A stretch of 64,000 nt of DNA from Levilactobacillus angrenensis (GTDB taxonomy: Bacteria; Bacillota; Bacilli; Lactobacillales; Lactobacillaceae). Numbering within the stretch: position 1 is the stretch's first letter; each line of letters starts with the position of its first letter. The notes under the pieces were generated by a model that was not told the origin of the DNA, ran no database searches, and was given only the letters and a program-made list of their open reading frames with translations. Positions 9,065 to 18,230 of the stretch are shown in pieces. The stretch lies in NCBI RefSeq assembly GCF_003946085.1, contig NZ_RHOB01000002.1, positions 1-64,000 of the forward strand, given 5' to 3'. Made by a program: the position numbers and the translations under genes.

Positions 9065-9268
9065 TCATGATTCATCGTCATTTTGGCCCCCATCATCGTA
9101 ACGGTAGATGAGTTTGCCTCCCTTGTGGGCTTGACCCACGACCCGTTTCCGCGTTTCAAAGGCCATGAAGGCTTTTTGAAAGGCGGGAAATTCTTCCGGG
9201 GTAACTTCAAATTCATCAAGTTCTTTGTTTTTCAGCTGGTTCATCAGCGCGGTAAAATCTTTTGCCAA
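9065..9268 (-). CDS. Small conserved hypothetical protein (67 aa)
   Basis: A charged, soluble 67-residue protein starting at an ATG behind GAGGAGG. It contains ELDEFEVTPEEFPAFQKAFMAFETRKRVVGQAHKGGKLIYRY in outline: an acidic first half and a basic second half, no cysteines, no membrane segment. The reading frame and strong Shine-Dalgarno sequence support a real gene, and its placement upstream of ptsH on the same strand is the sort of context in which I would expect a conserved lactobacillar small protein. I do not recognise a named family. Confidence 0.6.
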   Translation of the reverse strand: MAKDFTALMNQLKNKELDEFEVTPEEFPAFQKAFMAFETRKRVVGQAHKGGKLIYRYDDGGQNDDES

Positions 9269-9614
9269 ATTTTTTCTGCCTCCTCTTTAATGCTGGTTAT
9301 CTGTGGCGGCTAAGCCAAGTGGCCAGCCTGAGACTAATAGTATACCTGGATTAACCGCCGCCTGCCAATTTAACGTCTTCGGCGGTCGAAGCGTGCCCTG
9401 CCGGCTTCCGTTAGTAAGGTGGCCAACCCTTAAACCATTTCGCACCAACGCTAATATTTTACCGGCACCCGACCACCCGTCACGACTAGTCGCACTAGGA
9501 TTTAGACCACCACTCATCATTGCCTCTAGTTTAGCATGTTCGCCGTCATCCCGGTAGTCTGGGCCCGTCAGAACACCCCGTTTTTAAAGATTTGGCCGTT
9601 TTCAAGTAGTGATT

Positions 9615-9641
9615 TTAGCATTCTACCTAGGAGAGTGCTAG
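9615..9641 (+). promoter_or_regulatory. CIRCE element (HrcA operator) upstream of clpE
   Basis: TTAGCATTC, nine bases, GAGTGCTAG. The CIRCE consensus is TTAGCACTC-N9-GAGTGCTAA, so 16 of 18 arm positions match with the exact spacing. It lies 61 bp upstream of the clpE -35 box; TGCTAGAAT at its right edge could also serve as an extended -10 for a second promoter. Confidence 0.8.
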
Positions 9642-9701
9642 AATGAAAATGTTCGCTGGAGATGTCCCACTGCGCACCGTTTCTGCCCCGAAACAAATTA
9701 C

Positions 9702-9729
9702 TTGCACGGGGACGTGAACGCGGTATAAT
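9702..9729 (+). promoter_or_regulatory. Promoter of clpE
   Basis: TTGCAC (9702-9707) and a perfect TATAAT (9724-9729) with a 16-bp spacer. The CtsR heptads begin 2 bp after the -10, so repressor binding would block the start site. Of the rest of 9269-9819, the part 9300-9600 holds nothing I can name. Confidence 0.8.
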
Positions 9730-9731
9730 GT

Positions 9732-9755
9732 GGTCAATGGTCAAGAAAGGTCAAG
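9732..9755 (+). promoter_or_regulatory. CtsR operator (three heptads)
   Basis: GGTCAAT, GGTCAAG, AAA, GGTCAAG. The last two heptads with a 3-bp spacer fit the CtsR box (direct repeat of GGTCAAA); the first heptad adds a half site with no spacer. Placement over the transcription start of a clp gene is the classical arrangement. Confidence 0.9.
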
Positions 9756-9819
9756 CCCTTTTGAACGGACCTGCGTGGGACCTCCCACGAGAATTCCAGG
9801 CAAGAAAGGAGACGACAAG

Positions 9820-12066
9820 ATGCTATGTCAAAATTGCCACCGCAATGAAGCAACGATTCACCTATACATGAGCGTGAACGGGCAGCGGCAACAAGTTGAC
9901 CTATGCCAAAATTGTTACCAACTGCTTAAGCAGCAACAAAACGATTCTGGAAATGGAGGTGGCCGTATGGCACAAGATCCATTCGGCTTTGGCAACCTGG
10001 ATGATATTTTCCGGGCAATGCAAGGCGGCAACAGCAACGATCAAGCTGACTACCGGCAATCCGGTGCCCAACCTGGTCAACCGACCCAACCAACCGGCAA
10101 CAACGGGGGTAAAGGCAATGGCCTACTCAGTCAGTACGGCTTGAACCTGACCCAGTTAGCTAAGGATGGGAAAGTTGATCCCGTCATTGGTCGGGACAAG
10201 GAGACGGCTCAAGTCATCGAAATTCTCAATCGCCGGACCAAGAACAACCCCGTTTTAATTGGGGAAGCCGGTGTTGGGAAGACGGCCGTCATTGAAGGCC
10301 TTGCGGAACGCATTGTTGAAGGCAACGTTCCTGAAAAATTAGCCAATAAGCAAATTATTCGGTTGGACGTGGTTTCCCTGGTTCAAGGAACCGGGATCCG
10401 GGGCCAATTTGAACAACGGATGCAACAATTGATGAAGGAAGTCCAGAGCAATCCGGACATCATCCTCTTCATTGACGAAATCCATGAAATCATGGGTGCC
10501 GGCAACGCTGAAGGTGGCATGGACGCGGGTAACGTCTTGAAGCCAGCTTTGGCACGGGGAGACTTCCAACTCATCGGGGCGACGACTTTAAATGAATACA
10601 GAGATATTGAAAAGGATCAAGCCCTGGCACGGCGGTTCCAACCCGTAACGGTCAACGAACCTAGTGCTGATGAAGCCATCAAGATTTTACAAGGCATCCA
10701 AAAGAAGTATGAAGATTACCACCACGTTCACTACACGGACGACGCGATTGAGGCCGCCGTTCGGTTGTCAGACCGGTATATTCAAGACCGCTTCTTACCC
10801 GACAAGGCCATTGACCTGTTGGATGAAGCTGGTTCGCGGAAGAATTTGACGATCAACGTGGCTGATCCTAAGGCCATTGATGAAAAGATCAAGGGCGCTG
10901 AAGACCAAAAGCAGGCCGCTTTGAAGCAGGAAGACTACGAAAAAGCCGCCTACTACCGTGATCAAGTCAACAAGTTAGAAAAGTCCAAGGAGACCGCCAA
11001 GAACGCTGAACAAGATCAATCAGCCACGGTCACCGTTAAGGACATGCAAGACATCGTCGAAGAAAAGACGTCCATCCCAGTCGGTGAACTGGCAGCCAAG
11101 GAACAACACCAGTTGCAAAGTCTCCCGGTTGATTTGGAAAAGCACGTCATCGGCCAAAACGAAGCCGTCGACAAGGTTGCGCGGGCCATTCGCCGGAACC
11201 GAATTGGTTTGAACGGCACGGGTCGCCCAATCGGGTCCTTCCTCTTCGTCGGCCCTACTGGGGTTGGGAAGACCGAATTAGCCAAGCAATTGGCCAACGA
11301 ACTCTTCGGCTCTCAAGAAGCCATGATTCGCTTTGACATGTCTGAATACATGGAACCACATTCCATTTCTAAATTGATCGGGTCACCACCTGGCTACGTC
11401 GGCTATGAAGAAGCTGGCCAATTGACGGAACAAGTCCGTCGCCATCCGTACACCTTGATCCTGCTGGACGAAATTGAAAAGGCCCACCCCGACGTCATGA
11501 ACATGTTCTTACAAATTCTCGACGACGGCCGGTTGACCGACTCTCAAGGTCGGACGGTTTCCTTCAAGGATACGCTGATCATCATGACCAGTAACGCCGG
11601 GACCGGTGATGCCGAAGCCAACGTTGGTTTCGGGGCCGCCGCTGAAGGCAAGACCCACTCTGTTCTGGGCAACTTGACCAACTACTTCAAGCCAGAATTT
11701 TTGAACCGGTTTGACGATATCATCGAGTTCAATGCCTTGAGCAAGGATAATTTGATGCACATCGTTGACTTAATGATTGGTGACGTCAACAGTATGCTGG
11801 CTGGTCAAGGCCTGCACATTCACGTCACTGAACCAGTTGAGGAACAACTTGTGACTAAGGGTTACAACCCAGCGATGGGGGCTCGGCCATTACGGCGAGT
11901 CATTCAAGAAGAAATTGAAGATCGGATTGCGGACTTCTACTTGGATCACGCGGACGTTAAGAACCTCGTGGCCAAGATTGAAGACGGCAAGATCGTCTTA
12001 GCTGCCGACACCGAGGCCAATAAGGCTGACGCGGCGGAATCTACGGCGGATACCGATAAGCAGTAA
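9820..12066 (+). CDS. clpE: ATP-dependent Clp protease ATPase ClpE
   Basis: HSP100 unfoldase that feeds ClpP during heat or protein stress. The N-terminus carries the ClpE zinc finger, Cys3, Cys6, Cys29 and Cys32, followed by a glycine-rich linker; then two AAA+ modules with Walker A GEAGVGKT (about 148-155) and GPTGVGKT (about 478-485), separated by a UVR-type coiled segment near 350-390. I start at the ATG behind AAGGAGAC, giving 748 residues. An in-frame GTG at 9730 would extend the protein, but it lies on the promoter/operator itself and cannot be the start. Expression is predicted to be under CtsR and HrcA together. Confidence 0.96.
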   Translation: MLCQNCHRNEATIHLYMSVNGQRQQVDLCQNCYQLLKQQQNDSGNGGGRMAQDPFGFGNLDDIFRAMQGGNSNDQADYRQSGAQPGQPTQPTGNNGGKGNGLLSQYGLNLTQLAKDGKVDPVIGRDKETAQVIEILNRRTKNNPVLIGEAGVGKTAVIEGLAERIVEGNVPEKLANKQIIRLDVVSLVQGTGIRGQFEQRMQQLMKEVQSNPDIILFIDEIHEIMGAGNAEGGMDAGNVLKPALARGDFQLIGATTLNEYRDIEKDQALARRFQPVTVNEPSADEAIKILQGIQKKYEDYHHVHYTDDAIEAAVRLSDRYIQDRFLPDKAIDLLDEAGSRKNLTINVADPKAIDEKIKGAEDQKQAALKQEDYEKAAYYRDQVNKLEKSKETAKNAEQDQSATVTVKDMQDIVEEKTSIPVGELAAKEQHQLQSLPVDLEKHVIGQNEAVDKVARAIRRNRIGLNGTGRPIGSFLFVGPTGVGKTELAKQLANELFGSQEAMIRFDMSEYMEPHSISKLIGSPPGYVGYEEAGQLTEQVRRHPYTLILLDEIEKAHPDVMNMFLQILDDGRLTDSQGRTVSFKDTLIIMTSNAGTGDAEANVGFGAAAEGKTHSVLGNLTNYFKPEFLNRFDDIIEFNALSKDNLMHIVDLMIGDVNSMLAGQGLHIHVTEPVEEQLVTKGYNPAMGARPLRRVIQEEIEDRIADFYLDHADVKNLVAKIEDGKIVLAADTEANKADAAESTADTDKQ

Positions 12067-12073
12067 CCTGATT

Positions 12074-12109
12074 AAACGACAGTTGCCTACGGGCGGCTGT
12101 CGTTTTTTT
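12074..12109 (+). terminator. Terminator of clpE
   Basis: Stem AAACGACAG-TGCC / GGGC-GCTGTCGTTT with a short loop and a run of seven Ts, 8 bp after the clpE stop codon. Confidence 0.92.
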
Positions 12110-12126
12110 GTTGGCTACAATGCGGT

Positions 12127-12170
12127 CTGCTGGCCGCCTTATCGTTCACTAGAGATGGGGCCAGCTGTGT
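12127..12170 (+). repeat. Solo end of mosaic repeat family I
   Basis: CTGGCCGCCTTATCGTTCAC followed by AGAGATGGGGCCAGCTG resembles the outer edge found next to the terminal repeats of family I (TGGCCGCCTACCGT) and the deleted copy at 30658. Only the edge remains. Confidence 0.45.
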
Positions 12171-12215
12171 CACCGGTATTGGCTGAGATTCCTTCTCAGT
12201 CTACAGTGTGGGCCG

Positions 12216-12352
12216 CCTCAAGGACCTGGTTCGCTTTGTCAGGATTTCAAGCGAAACGGAACCGCTTTTCAGGCTGGCGATGTTCCTCCAGAGTAGGCAG
12301 CATCTCCGGCCGACTCAGGCTCCTGGTTTCACTAACTTTCACGGACATCGGA
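12216..12352 (+). repeat. Repeat family II copy (diverged)
   Basis: Shares with the copies at 19661 and 31139 the series TTTCAAGCGAA, CTTTTCAGGCTGG, GTTCCTCCAGAGTAGGCAG, GACTCAGGCTCC and GGTTTCACTAA. It lies between the clpE terminator and the next gene. Confidence 0.65.
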
Positions 12353-12440
12353 TTCCCCGTCTCCCCGCCAATTTTCCAATTTTTTGCCTGTCATGGAAGC
12401 GTTTTGCAATTAGGGTCTGCAATCAGTTCGCAGAATGCGG

Positions 12441-12446
12441 TATACT
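12441..12446 (+). promoter_or_regulatory. -10 box upstream of the MucBP-domain gene
   Basis: TATACT, 32 bp before the start codon. The best upstream partner is CTGCAA at 12417-12422 with an 18-bp spacer. Confidence 0.4.
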
Positions 12447-12478
12447 GGTTTTAACGAAACTTCTGGAGGTGAAAGGAC

Positions 12479-13582
12479 ATGGCTTTTTTTGACTGGTTAC
12501 GGCGAGTGATCGAACCGACGCGACCGCCGAAGCATCGCCCGCGGCATGCGCAACGGCGGGTGCCAACGCCCCCGTCCCCCACTGAACCGGTAACCCCACC
12601 CGTACCAGCCACGCCTGCGCCCTTACCACCTGCGCCGCAACCCGGGTCCCCGACACCCAGTTCGACACCAGCGACGACCGCTCAGCCCGCCATCACAGCT
12701 ACCTTGGTGATTCGCCTGGTCGATGACCAAAACCGGCCGCTACAGCCGGCACTGGTGCTCACCGGTCAGCTGCATCACACTGTCCATTTCCGCTTTCCGG
12801 AGATTCCGGGATACGCGCTGCGCGACGTCCACGGCTTCACGCAAACCTATCTCAGCGAATACGGTCTGACGACTTTGGTCTACGTGCGGCACTGGGGACA
12901 ACCGATCATCAGCTACCTCGTGGATTACGATACCGGACGTTTACTACAACTGCCCACCATTTTGCGCGGGCGGCTGGGCACACCGTTTTCATTGACACCA
13001 CCGGCCGTCACCAACTACCACATTTTCCAGGCTCAAGGGCAACAACGGGGGACCTTCTCTCAGCAGCCAGGACAAGTGGTCTACTACTACCGGCGGGATT
13101 CTTGGCAAACGGTTCAGCGCGTTCATCAATTTGTCTTCTTACAAAGCGACCACCAAGTCTACGACGCACCTAATGGCCAACCGTACGGCTACCAATTTCC
13201 TACCGATTCGCTGTGGCGCCTGTTCATGGTCATCACCCTGACCAACGGTGACGAATGGTACAACCTCGGGGGCGAACAGTGGCTCCGCGCGCCAGAGACG
13301 GTTCGCCGCGACCACCAGTTCATCGACTTACATTTGCCGGCACCGTCCAAATGGCGGCCCCAAGCCTTTGCGCGCATCGGCACGGTGGATTACATCCCTC
13401 ATCAAGCGGTGTCCATCTACCGCGAACCGTATGGCGAAACGGCGGGCCAACTGAAACACGGCGAAGCACTGGATATTCGCGGCAAGATCGTGGATGACCA
13501 ACAACTGGTCTGGTACCAAATTGGACCGGACGCGTACATCAACGCGCGCTATGTCCGTTTGGCTCCCGTCGCTTACGCTTAA
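12479..13582 (+). CDS. MucBP-domain protein with C-terminal SH3-like repeats, no export signal
   Basis: 367 residues starting at an ATG behind GGAGGTG. The first 75 residues are basic then proline/threonine-rich. Residues about 78-135 look like a diverged MucBP-type unit (FRFPEIPGYAL) and about 145-205 like a second, clearer one (YLVDYDTGRLL ... LTPPAVTNYHI ... GQVVYYYRR). The C-terminal 150 residues hold two SH3/SLAP-like segments, each ending in a W-YN-G or W-Y-I pattern. MucBP and SH3-type modules usually sit on secreted proteins, but no signal peptide, membrane anchor, LPxTG or WxL motif is visible here. The role is unknown; surface binding after non-classical release is only one possibility. 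Confidence 0.7.
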   Translation: MAFFDWLRRVIEPTRPPKHRPRHAQRRVPTPPSPTEPVTPPVPATPAPLPPAPQPGSPTPSSTPATTAQPAITATLVIRLVDDQNRPLQPALVLTGQLHHTVHFRFPEIPGYALRDVHGFTQTYLSEYGLTTLVYVRHWGQPIISYLVDYDTGRLLQLPTILRGRLGTPFSLTPPAVTNYHIFQAQGQQRGTFSQQPGQVVYYYRRDSWQTVQRVHQFVFLQSDHQVYDAPNGQPYGYQFPTDSLWRLFMVITLTNGDEWYNLGGEQWLRAPETVRRDHQFIDLHLPAPSKWRPQAFARIGTVDYIPHQAVSIYREPYGETAGQLKHGEALDIRGKIVDDQQLVWYQIGPDAYINARYVRLAPVAYA

Positions 13583-13597
13583 TTCGTTCAATAACGT

Positions 13598-13639
13598 TAA
13601 AAAGAGAGTCCTGGGGAAAATTTCCGGACTCTCTTTTTT
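13598..13639. terminator. Bidirectional terminator between MucBP gene and P-type ATPase
   Basis: Stem AAAGAGAGTCC / GGACTCTCTTT with As on the left and Ts on the right, so it can end the plus-strand gene ending at 13582 and the minus-strand ATPase ending at 13692. Confidence 0.9.
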
Positions 13640-13691
13640 GTCATGCCACTTTAAAATGGCACTGGTTTTTCTGCCGTTCAATTTGCTAGCC

Positions 13692-16298
13692 CTAGTCAGT
13701 TTCTACTAGCCAATCAGCATTGTCTCGCCGCTGCCAGCGCTTGGCAATTTCCAAGACCAGTGTCGGCACGAACATTGCCGGAATCACGACCATCCAGGCC
13801 ACGAATGGTAAGCTCACGAGGCCAAACATCCCTTGCAGGCCCGGAACCGTCGCGATACCAATCACCAAGGCGATGGCCAAGAACATGGCCCCATTGAGGA
13901 CCGGGTTGCGTCGCAGACTTTGGGTGGTCAACGGCTGGCGGTCCTTGATGGCGTAGATGTCGATCATCGACCCGACTGCCAGCACCAAGAAGACCATCGT
14001 CATGCCCACCGTCGCTTGACCAGCGGATAGGCCAAAGCGGCCCAGCGCGTAGATTCCCAGTGTCAGGAAGGTAAAGGTTACCGCGCGGGTGGCTAGTCGA
14101 CTCCCCAGTCCGCGGGCAAATAGACTTTCGTCGTTGGCCACTGGCGGTTGTTCCATAGCTTCCTTTTCGCCCGGCTCGCGGGAAATGTAGAAGCCTGGAA
14201 TCCCGTCAGCCAGCACGTTGATCAACAGGAGTTGTTCCGCCAGTAACGGCGCACCCCAGCCCATCAAGACAGAACCGACCATCAGGAAGATCTGGGCGAA
14301 GTTGACCCCCACCAGAAATTCCACGGCCTTTAAAATGTTTTGGTACACCGTCCGACCTTCTCTGACCGCCGCAATGATCGTCGCAAAATTATCGTCCGTT
14401 AAGACCATGTCGGCCGCTCCCTTGGAGACCTCGGTGCCGGTGATACCCATGGCGATACCCACATCAGCCGCCTTTAAGGCTGGGGCATCGTTGACCCCAT
14501 CCCCAGTCATCGCCACTGTCTTGCCAGCACGTTGCCACGCCTGAACGATCCGAATCTTATCCGTCGGTGAGACCCGGGCATAAACCGCAACATCAGCGAT
14601 CTGCGCATCCAGTTGGTCATCCGTGAGCGTCCGGAGTTCATCGCCCGACATCACCAGCTGGCCTGGCGTTAAGAGGCCAATTTCCTTAGCGATTGCTTCG
14701 GCCGTCACCATGTGGTCCCCGGTGATCATCACCGGCTTGATACCAGCCCGCTTGGCTTCGCGAATCGCCGGGATCACTTCTGGCCGCGGCGGGTCAATGA
14801 TGCCCACCAGCCCCGCAAATTTCAGGCCTTGGGTGAGCACTGCCCAGTCATGCGTCTGCGTGGCCGGCATCACCCGGTACCCCACTGATAAGACCCGCAG
14901 TGCTTGCTGGCCAAAACTGTCATGCATGGCCCGCGCCTGGGCCAATTGGGCTGGCTGCCAGTCAATCGGCAAGCGGTCAAAGGCCCCCTTCACGATGACC
15001 AGCTGCTGGCCATCTGCCAACCGGTGAATCGTCGCCATCGTTTTCTTCGTAGAGTCAAACGGGTCTTCGGCCAACCGTGGGGCTTGTTGTTCAAATTGCT
15101 GACGACTGCGGTCGTGTTGCGCTAACCACCGAACGATGGCCAGTTCCGTGGGGTCCCCCATGGTTTCTTCTTGGCCATTAACGGTTTGAATCTCGGCATT
15201 CGTCGCCAATCCCAGGTACCGCATCAGCTGTTCCCCAGCCGGCGAGAGGTCTTCGGCCGCCAGCGCATTTTGCGTGTTGGGTGTCCAGTAACGCGTAATC
15301 GTCATCTGGTTTTGCGTCAGCGTCCCGGTCTTGTCAGACGCAATCACGTCAACACCCCCGATGGTTTCCACCGCGTTGACCCGGCGCATAATGGCATTAC
15401 GTTTCGCCATCCGCTTCACGCCATGCGCCAGACTAATCGTCACGATAATTGGCAACGTTTCTGGTACGGCCGCCACGGCTAGGGAAATCCCGATCATCAA
15501 GCTATCCGCTAACCCTTGATTTTGCATCCAAATGCTGAGGGCAAAAATCACGAGTCCTCCGAGCACGGCAAAGGCCGTCAACCAACCGGATAAGCGGTTC
15601 AACCGTCCTTGAAGCGGCGTCGCCCGTTTCTTCGTCTTGTTCAGTAGGCCGGCAATTTGGCCCAATTCCGTGGCCATCCCCGTCGTTACGACCTGCACGA
15701 TGGCCGTACCTGCCGTGACCGCCGTACCGGAGAAGACCTGTTGGCTTTCCGTGGCGGCTGCGGGGTCCGTCAATTTTTCCTTCGCCACAGGCACACTTTC
15801 TCCCGTCAACACGGCTTCGTCAACAGCCAGGTTGGTGCTCTGGAGCACGACGCCATCGGCCGGAACTTGATCGCCGGCTTTTAAGAGCACCAGGTCGCCT
15901 GGCACCACGTCTTTTGCCTGGAGCGTCTGGGCGATGTCGTCTCGGCGCACGGTCGTCGTCGGCAGGCTCATGGACTGCAGGGCCGCCAGCGCCTTTTCCG
16001 CGGAGGCTTCTTGGTACAACCCAATAATGACATTAATCACTAAAATGGACCCAATCACAATCGTCTTGGTCCAACCACCGCCTTGAAACAACGCCATGTA
16101 GCTGGCCAGTCCGACCGCAAACAGCAAGACCAGCGAGGAGACATCACTCAGGTGGCGCGCCACCTGCCGCCACAATGCGGGTTTCTTCGCAGCGACCAAT
16201 TGGTTCGTCCCAAATTGGTCCAGGCGTTCTTGTGCCTGACGAGCCGTTAAGCCCTGCTGCGCTGTTAACTGAATTTTCGTCATCTCTTTTCTCTTCAT
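13692..16298 (-). CDS. Cation-transporting P-type ATPase (PMCA/SERCA-like, probably Ca2+)
   Basis: 868-residue P2-type ATPase that pumps a divalent cation, most likely calcium, across the membrane. Order: N-terminal cation-ATPase segment, actuator domain with VLTGESVPV, membrane segment with the ion-binding PETLP motif, phosphorylation site DKTGTLT with Asp near 322, KGAFD nucleotide-binding motif, MTGDGVNDAPAL hinge, then six C-terminal helices. No CPC/CPx motif and no heavy-metal domain is present, so it is not a copper/cadmium pump. It starts at an ATG behind CGGAGG. It stands alone between two terminators. Substrate is inferred from family only. Confidence 0.88.
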   Translation of the reverse strand: MKRKEMTKIQLTAQQGLTARQAQERLDQFGTNQLVAAKKPALWRQVARHLSDVSSLVLLFAVGLASYMALFQGGGWTKTIVIGSILVINVIIGLYQEASAEKALAALQSMSLPTTTVRRDDIAQTLQAKDVVPGDLVLLKAGDQVPADGVVLQSTNLAVDEAVLTGESVPVAKEKLTDPAAATESQQVFSGTAVTAGTAIVQVVTTGMATELGQIAGLLNKTKKRATPLQGRLNRLSGWLTAFAVLGGLVIFALSIWMQNQGLADSLMIGISLAVAAVPETLPIIVTISLAHGVKRMAKRNAIMRRVNAVETIGGVDVIASDKTGTLTQNQMTITRYWTPNTQNALAAEDLSPAGEQLMRYLGLATNAEIQTVNGQEETMGDPTELAIVRWLAQHDRSRQQFEQQAPRLAEDPFDSTKKTMATIHRLADGQQLVIVKGAFDRLPIDWQPAQLAQARAMHDSFGQQALRVLSVGYRVMPATQTHDWAVLTQGLKFAGLVGIIDPPRPEVIPAIREAKRAGIKPVMITGDHMVTAEAIAKEIGLLTPGQLVMSGDELRTLTDDQLDAQIADVAVYARVSPTDKIRIVQAWQRAGKTVAMTGDGVNDAPALKAADVGIAMGITGTEVSKGAADMVLTDDNFATIIAAVREGRTVYQNILKAVEFLVGVNFAQIFLMVGSVLMGWGAPLLAEQLLLINVLADGIPGFYISREPGEKEAMEQPPVANDESLFARGLGSRLATRAVTFTFLTLGIYALGRFGLSAGQATVGMTMVFLVLAVGSMIDIYAIKDRQPLTTQSLRRNPVLNGAMFLAIALVIGIATVPGLQGMFGLVSLPFVAWMVVIPAMFVPTLVLEIAKRWQRRDNADWLVETD

Positions 16299-16423
16299 AG
16301 TTTAATCCTCCGTTATATAAATGAATCATCGTATCAATTACTATAATCTTATTATTACGAAAAGTTTTGTATAGAATTAGTGCAATTTGTGAAGATTTCT
16401 GGAGACTTGCCCGGAACCAAACC

Positions 16424-16470
16424 AAAAAGCGCTACCGACCGGCCTTCACGGCTCTTCGGTAGCGCTCATT
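16424..16470 (-). terminator. Terminator of pepD
   Basis: Stem AGCGCTACCG / CGGTAGCGCT with T-rich sequence on the minus-strand side (CTTTTTGG), about 100 bp downstream of the dipeptidase stop codon. The intervening 16471-16566 shows nothing else. Confidence 0.8.
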
Positions 16471-16566
16471 TTATTTGATGAGATTGCTTGTTCCGGTGGT
16501 ACTGTCTGTACCAGTTGACTGCCTTACCTGAACACTAGACAAGCCAGTTGCCACAGTGTTGATTGA

Positions 16567-18000
16567 CTACAGGTTCTTATCCATGTTGAAGGTCAGATGT
16601 GACAGCGTCAGACCTTTTTCAATCAGGTCGTTGGTCAGTTGCGTGGTGACCTTGCGCATGTCGGCGACGACCTGGTGATTTTGCTTCGTCAGAAAGGCCG
16701 TTAAATCGTCCCCTGACAACGACTTGGCTTGGGCTAGGGTCGTGGCCACGTGAGCCCGCAGACTCTGCTTAGCGGCCGTGATGTAGTCCGTATCCTGCTC
16801 GATGAACTGAACGTAGTGTGATTCCACGATCATCGACAGCTTACGGTACATCCAGTAAGCACTGACGTCATCCAAGTGAACTGGCGTCTGGCTGTACGAT
16901 GGGTCCGTATCCGTGGCGTTGGCAAAGAACGGTACGTAAGGACTGAAGGCCGGTACCCCGAAGTTCAACCAGAAAATAGCGGAGCTTTCGGCTGGCACGT
17001 CGTTACGTAACTGGAGCACGTGAGAATTTTGCGTCCGGTTCATGGAAATCGGCCGGAATTTCAGCTTATCGGCATCATCCCCAGGACCCAGCGGATCGTA
17101 CTTAGTCTCGTTGTAGTGCGAGCTCAAAATGTACTCAACGTCTTCTACGCTGATCTTGTGACTGGTCCGGCAAATAAATGGCAGGTCGCTGGATTGCGGG
17201 TCCTGTTCAATTTCCGGATTGAGGACGTGTTGGCCAAACCAGACCCGCGGCGTGTTGTAGTGCCGGTCTTTTTCATTATCAGTCCCAAAGATGTGCCGGA
17301 AGTTCCAGCCGTCTTGGTCTGGGTTCAAATGGTTGTCGGCCACAAACGCTTGGATGCCCTCAGAATACATGAAGTTATCGGGGTCATCAAAGCTGACCTG
17401 TTGAATGGCCACTTGGTTGGCGGTCACGGCGTAAGCGTCATCCGGGATTCGTTGCGCCACCCAGTGATGGCCAGTCACGATTTCCATGTACCAAACCTCA
17501 TCATGATCAGAGAAGAGCACGCCGTTACCTTCAGGTGACCCATATTCCTTGATCAGATTGCCGAGATAGCGCACCCCATCACGAGCGGAGTTGATATACG
17601 GCAAGACCATCGTCTGGAGAGAATCTTCCGCCAGACCATTTTCCACTAAGGGGTCTAATGCCAGCGGTGCCGGGTTGCCGTAAACACTTTCGGTGGCACT
17701 CATTGCCACGTTTTTTTCGTTAAAGCCGCTTTCGGCGTAGACCCCTTCCTTGTCGACCTCAACGTTCGGGGTCGCCAAGTAACGGTAGCCGTCGCTAGGG
17801 ATGGGTGCCGTGAAGCCATTTTGATTGGAGACCCAGGTCCGCTTGGGTTGGTCGTGTTCGGCTGGGTGCACGTAAAACCGTTGTGGGGTCAGGGGTAAGA
17901 AGGTATCATCGTTTCGAGCGATGAGCGTGGAGCCATCGACCGTTGCGTCCTTGCCGACTAAGACAGACGTACAAGCCGAGAGATGCTTTGCGAATTTCAT
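16567..18000 (-). CDS. pepD: C69 family dipeptidase (PepD)
   Basis: Cytoplasmic N-terminal-nucleophile dipeptidase that cleaves dipeptides taken up or released by oligopeptidases. The N-terminus MKFAKHLSACTSVLVGKDAT has the family mark: a short propeptide then Cys10, which becomes the nucleophile after self-cleavage, and DGSTLIARNDD next to it. Length (477) fits the family. The start ATG follows GGAGTG. Monocistronic by gaps on either side. A Ntn-hydrolase of this family is standard in lactobacilli, which rely on peptide uptake. Confidence 0.92.
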   Translation of the reverse strand: MKFAKHLSACTSVLVGKDATVDGSTLIARNDDTFLPLTPQRFYVHPAEHDQPKRTWVSNQNGFTAPIPSDGYRYLATPNVEVDKEGVYAESGFNEKNVAMSATESVYGNPAPLALDPLVENGLAEDSLQTMVLPYINSARDGVRYLGNLIKEYGSPEGNGVLFSDHDEVWYMEIVTGHHWVAQRIPDDAYAVTANQVAIQQVSFDDPDNFMYSEGIQAFVADNHLNPDQDGWNFRHIFGTDNEKDRHYNTPRVWFGQHVLNPEIEQDPQSSDLPFICRTSHKISVEDVEYILSSHYNETKYDPLGPGDDADKLKFRPISMNRTQNSHVLQLRNDVPAESSAIFWLNFGVPAFSPYVPFFANATDTDPSYSQTPVHLDDVSAYWMYRKLSMIVESHYVQFIEQDTDYITAAKQSLRAHVATTLAQAKSLSGDDLTAFLTKQNHQVVADMRKVTTQLTNDLIEKGLTLSHLTFNMDKNL

Positions 18001-18100
18001 AATTAGTGGTCACTCCTTATTTTTTCTACGAATCATATTTTACCGCTTTTCCCTACGCAAGACTAGTTTCGGCTTTAACCCGTGATAATGACAAAATGGT

Positions 18101-18146
18101 AACACTTTCAAAAAAGTGTTGACATTTAGAATGAATTGTCTAAAAT
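18101..18146 (+). promoter_or_regulatory. Promoter of NADH oxidase with overlapping palindrome
   Basis: TTGACA (18119-18124) and TAAAAT (18141-18146) with a 16-bp spacer. AACACTTT-CAAA-AAAGTGTT (18101-18120) is a perfect 8-bp-arm inverted repeat whose right end overlaps the -35. A second repeat, TTCACA-N10-TGTGAA (18172-18193), lies in the leader before the start codon. Neither has the TTGTGA...TCACAA order of Rex sites. Confidence 0.7.
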
Positions 18147-18230
18147 AGAGTTGTATTCAATTGATAGGAATTTCACATACACTTACTTGTGAAGTACCCT
18201 TCAAAAAATCTTGTTTTGGGAGGCACCATC

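Noticed and set aside
9287-9520. 77-codon open frame on the minus strand upstream of clpE
   Set aside because: No ribosome-binding site, low-complexity composition, and it ends in an operator-bearing non-coding gap.
9730-9819. 30-codon N-terminal extension of clpE from a GTG
   Set aside because: The GTG lies directly after the -10 box and inside the CtsR operator; the ATG at 9820 has a ribosome-binding site and gives the standard zinc-finger start.
18172-18193. Rex operator at nox
   Set aside because: The inverted repeat reads TTCACA...TGTGAA; Rex sites have the opposite order TTGTGA...TCACAA.
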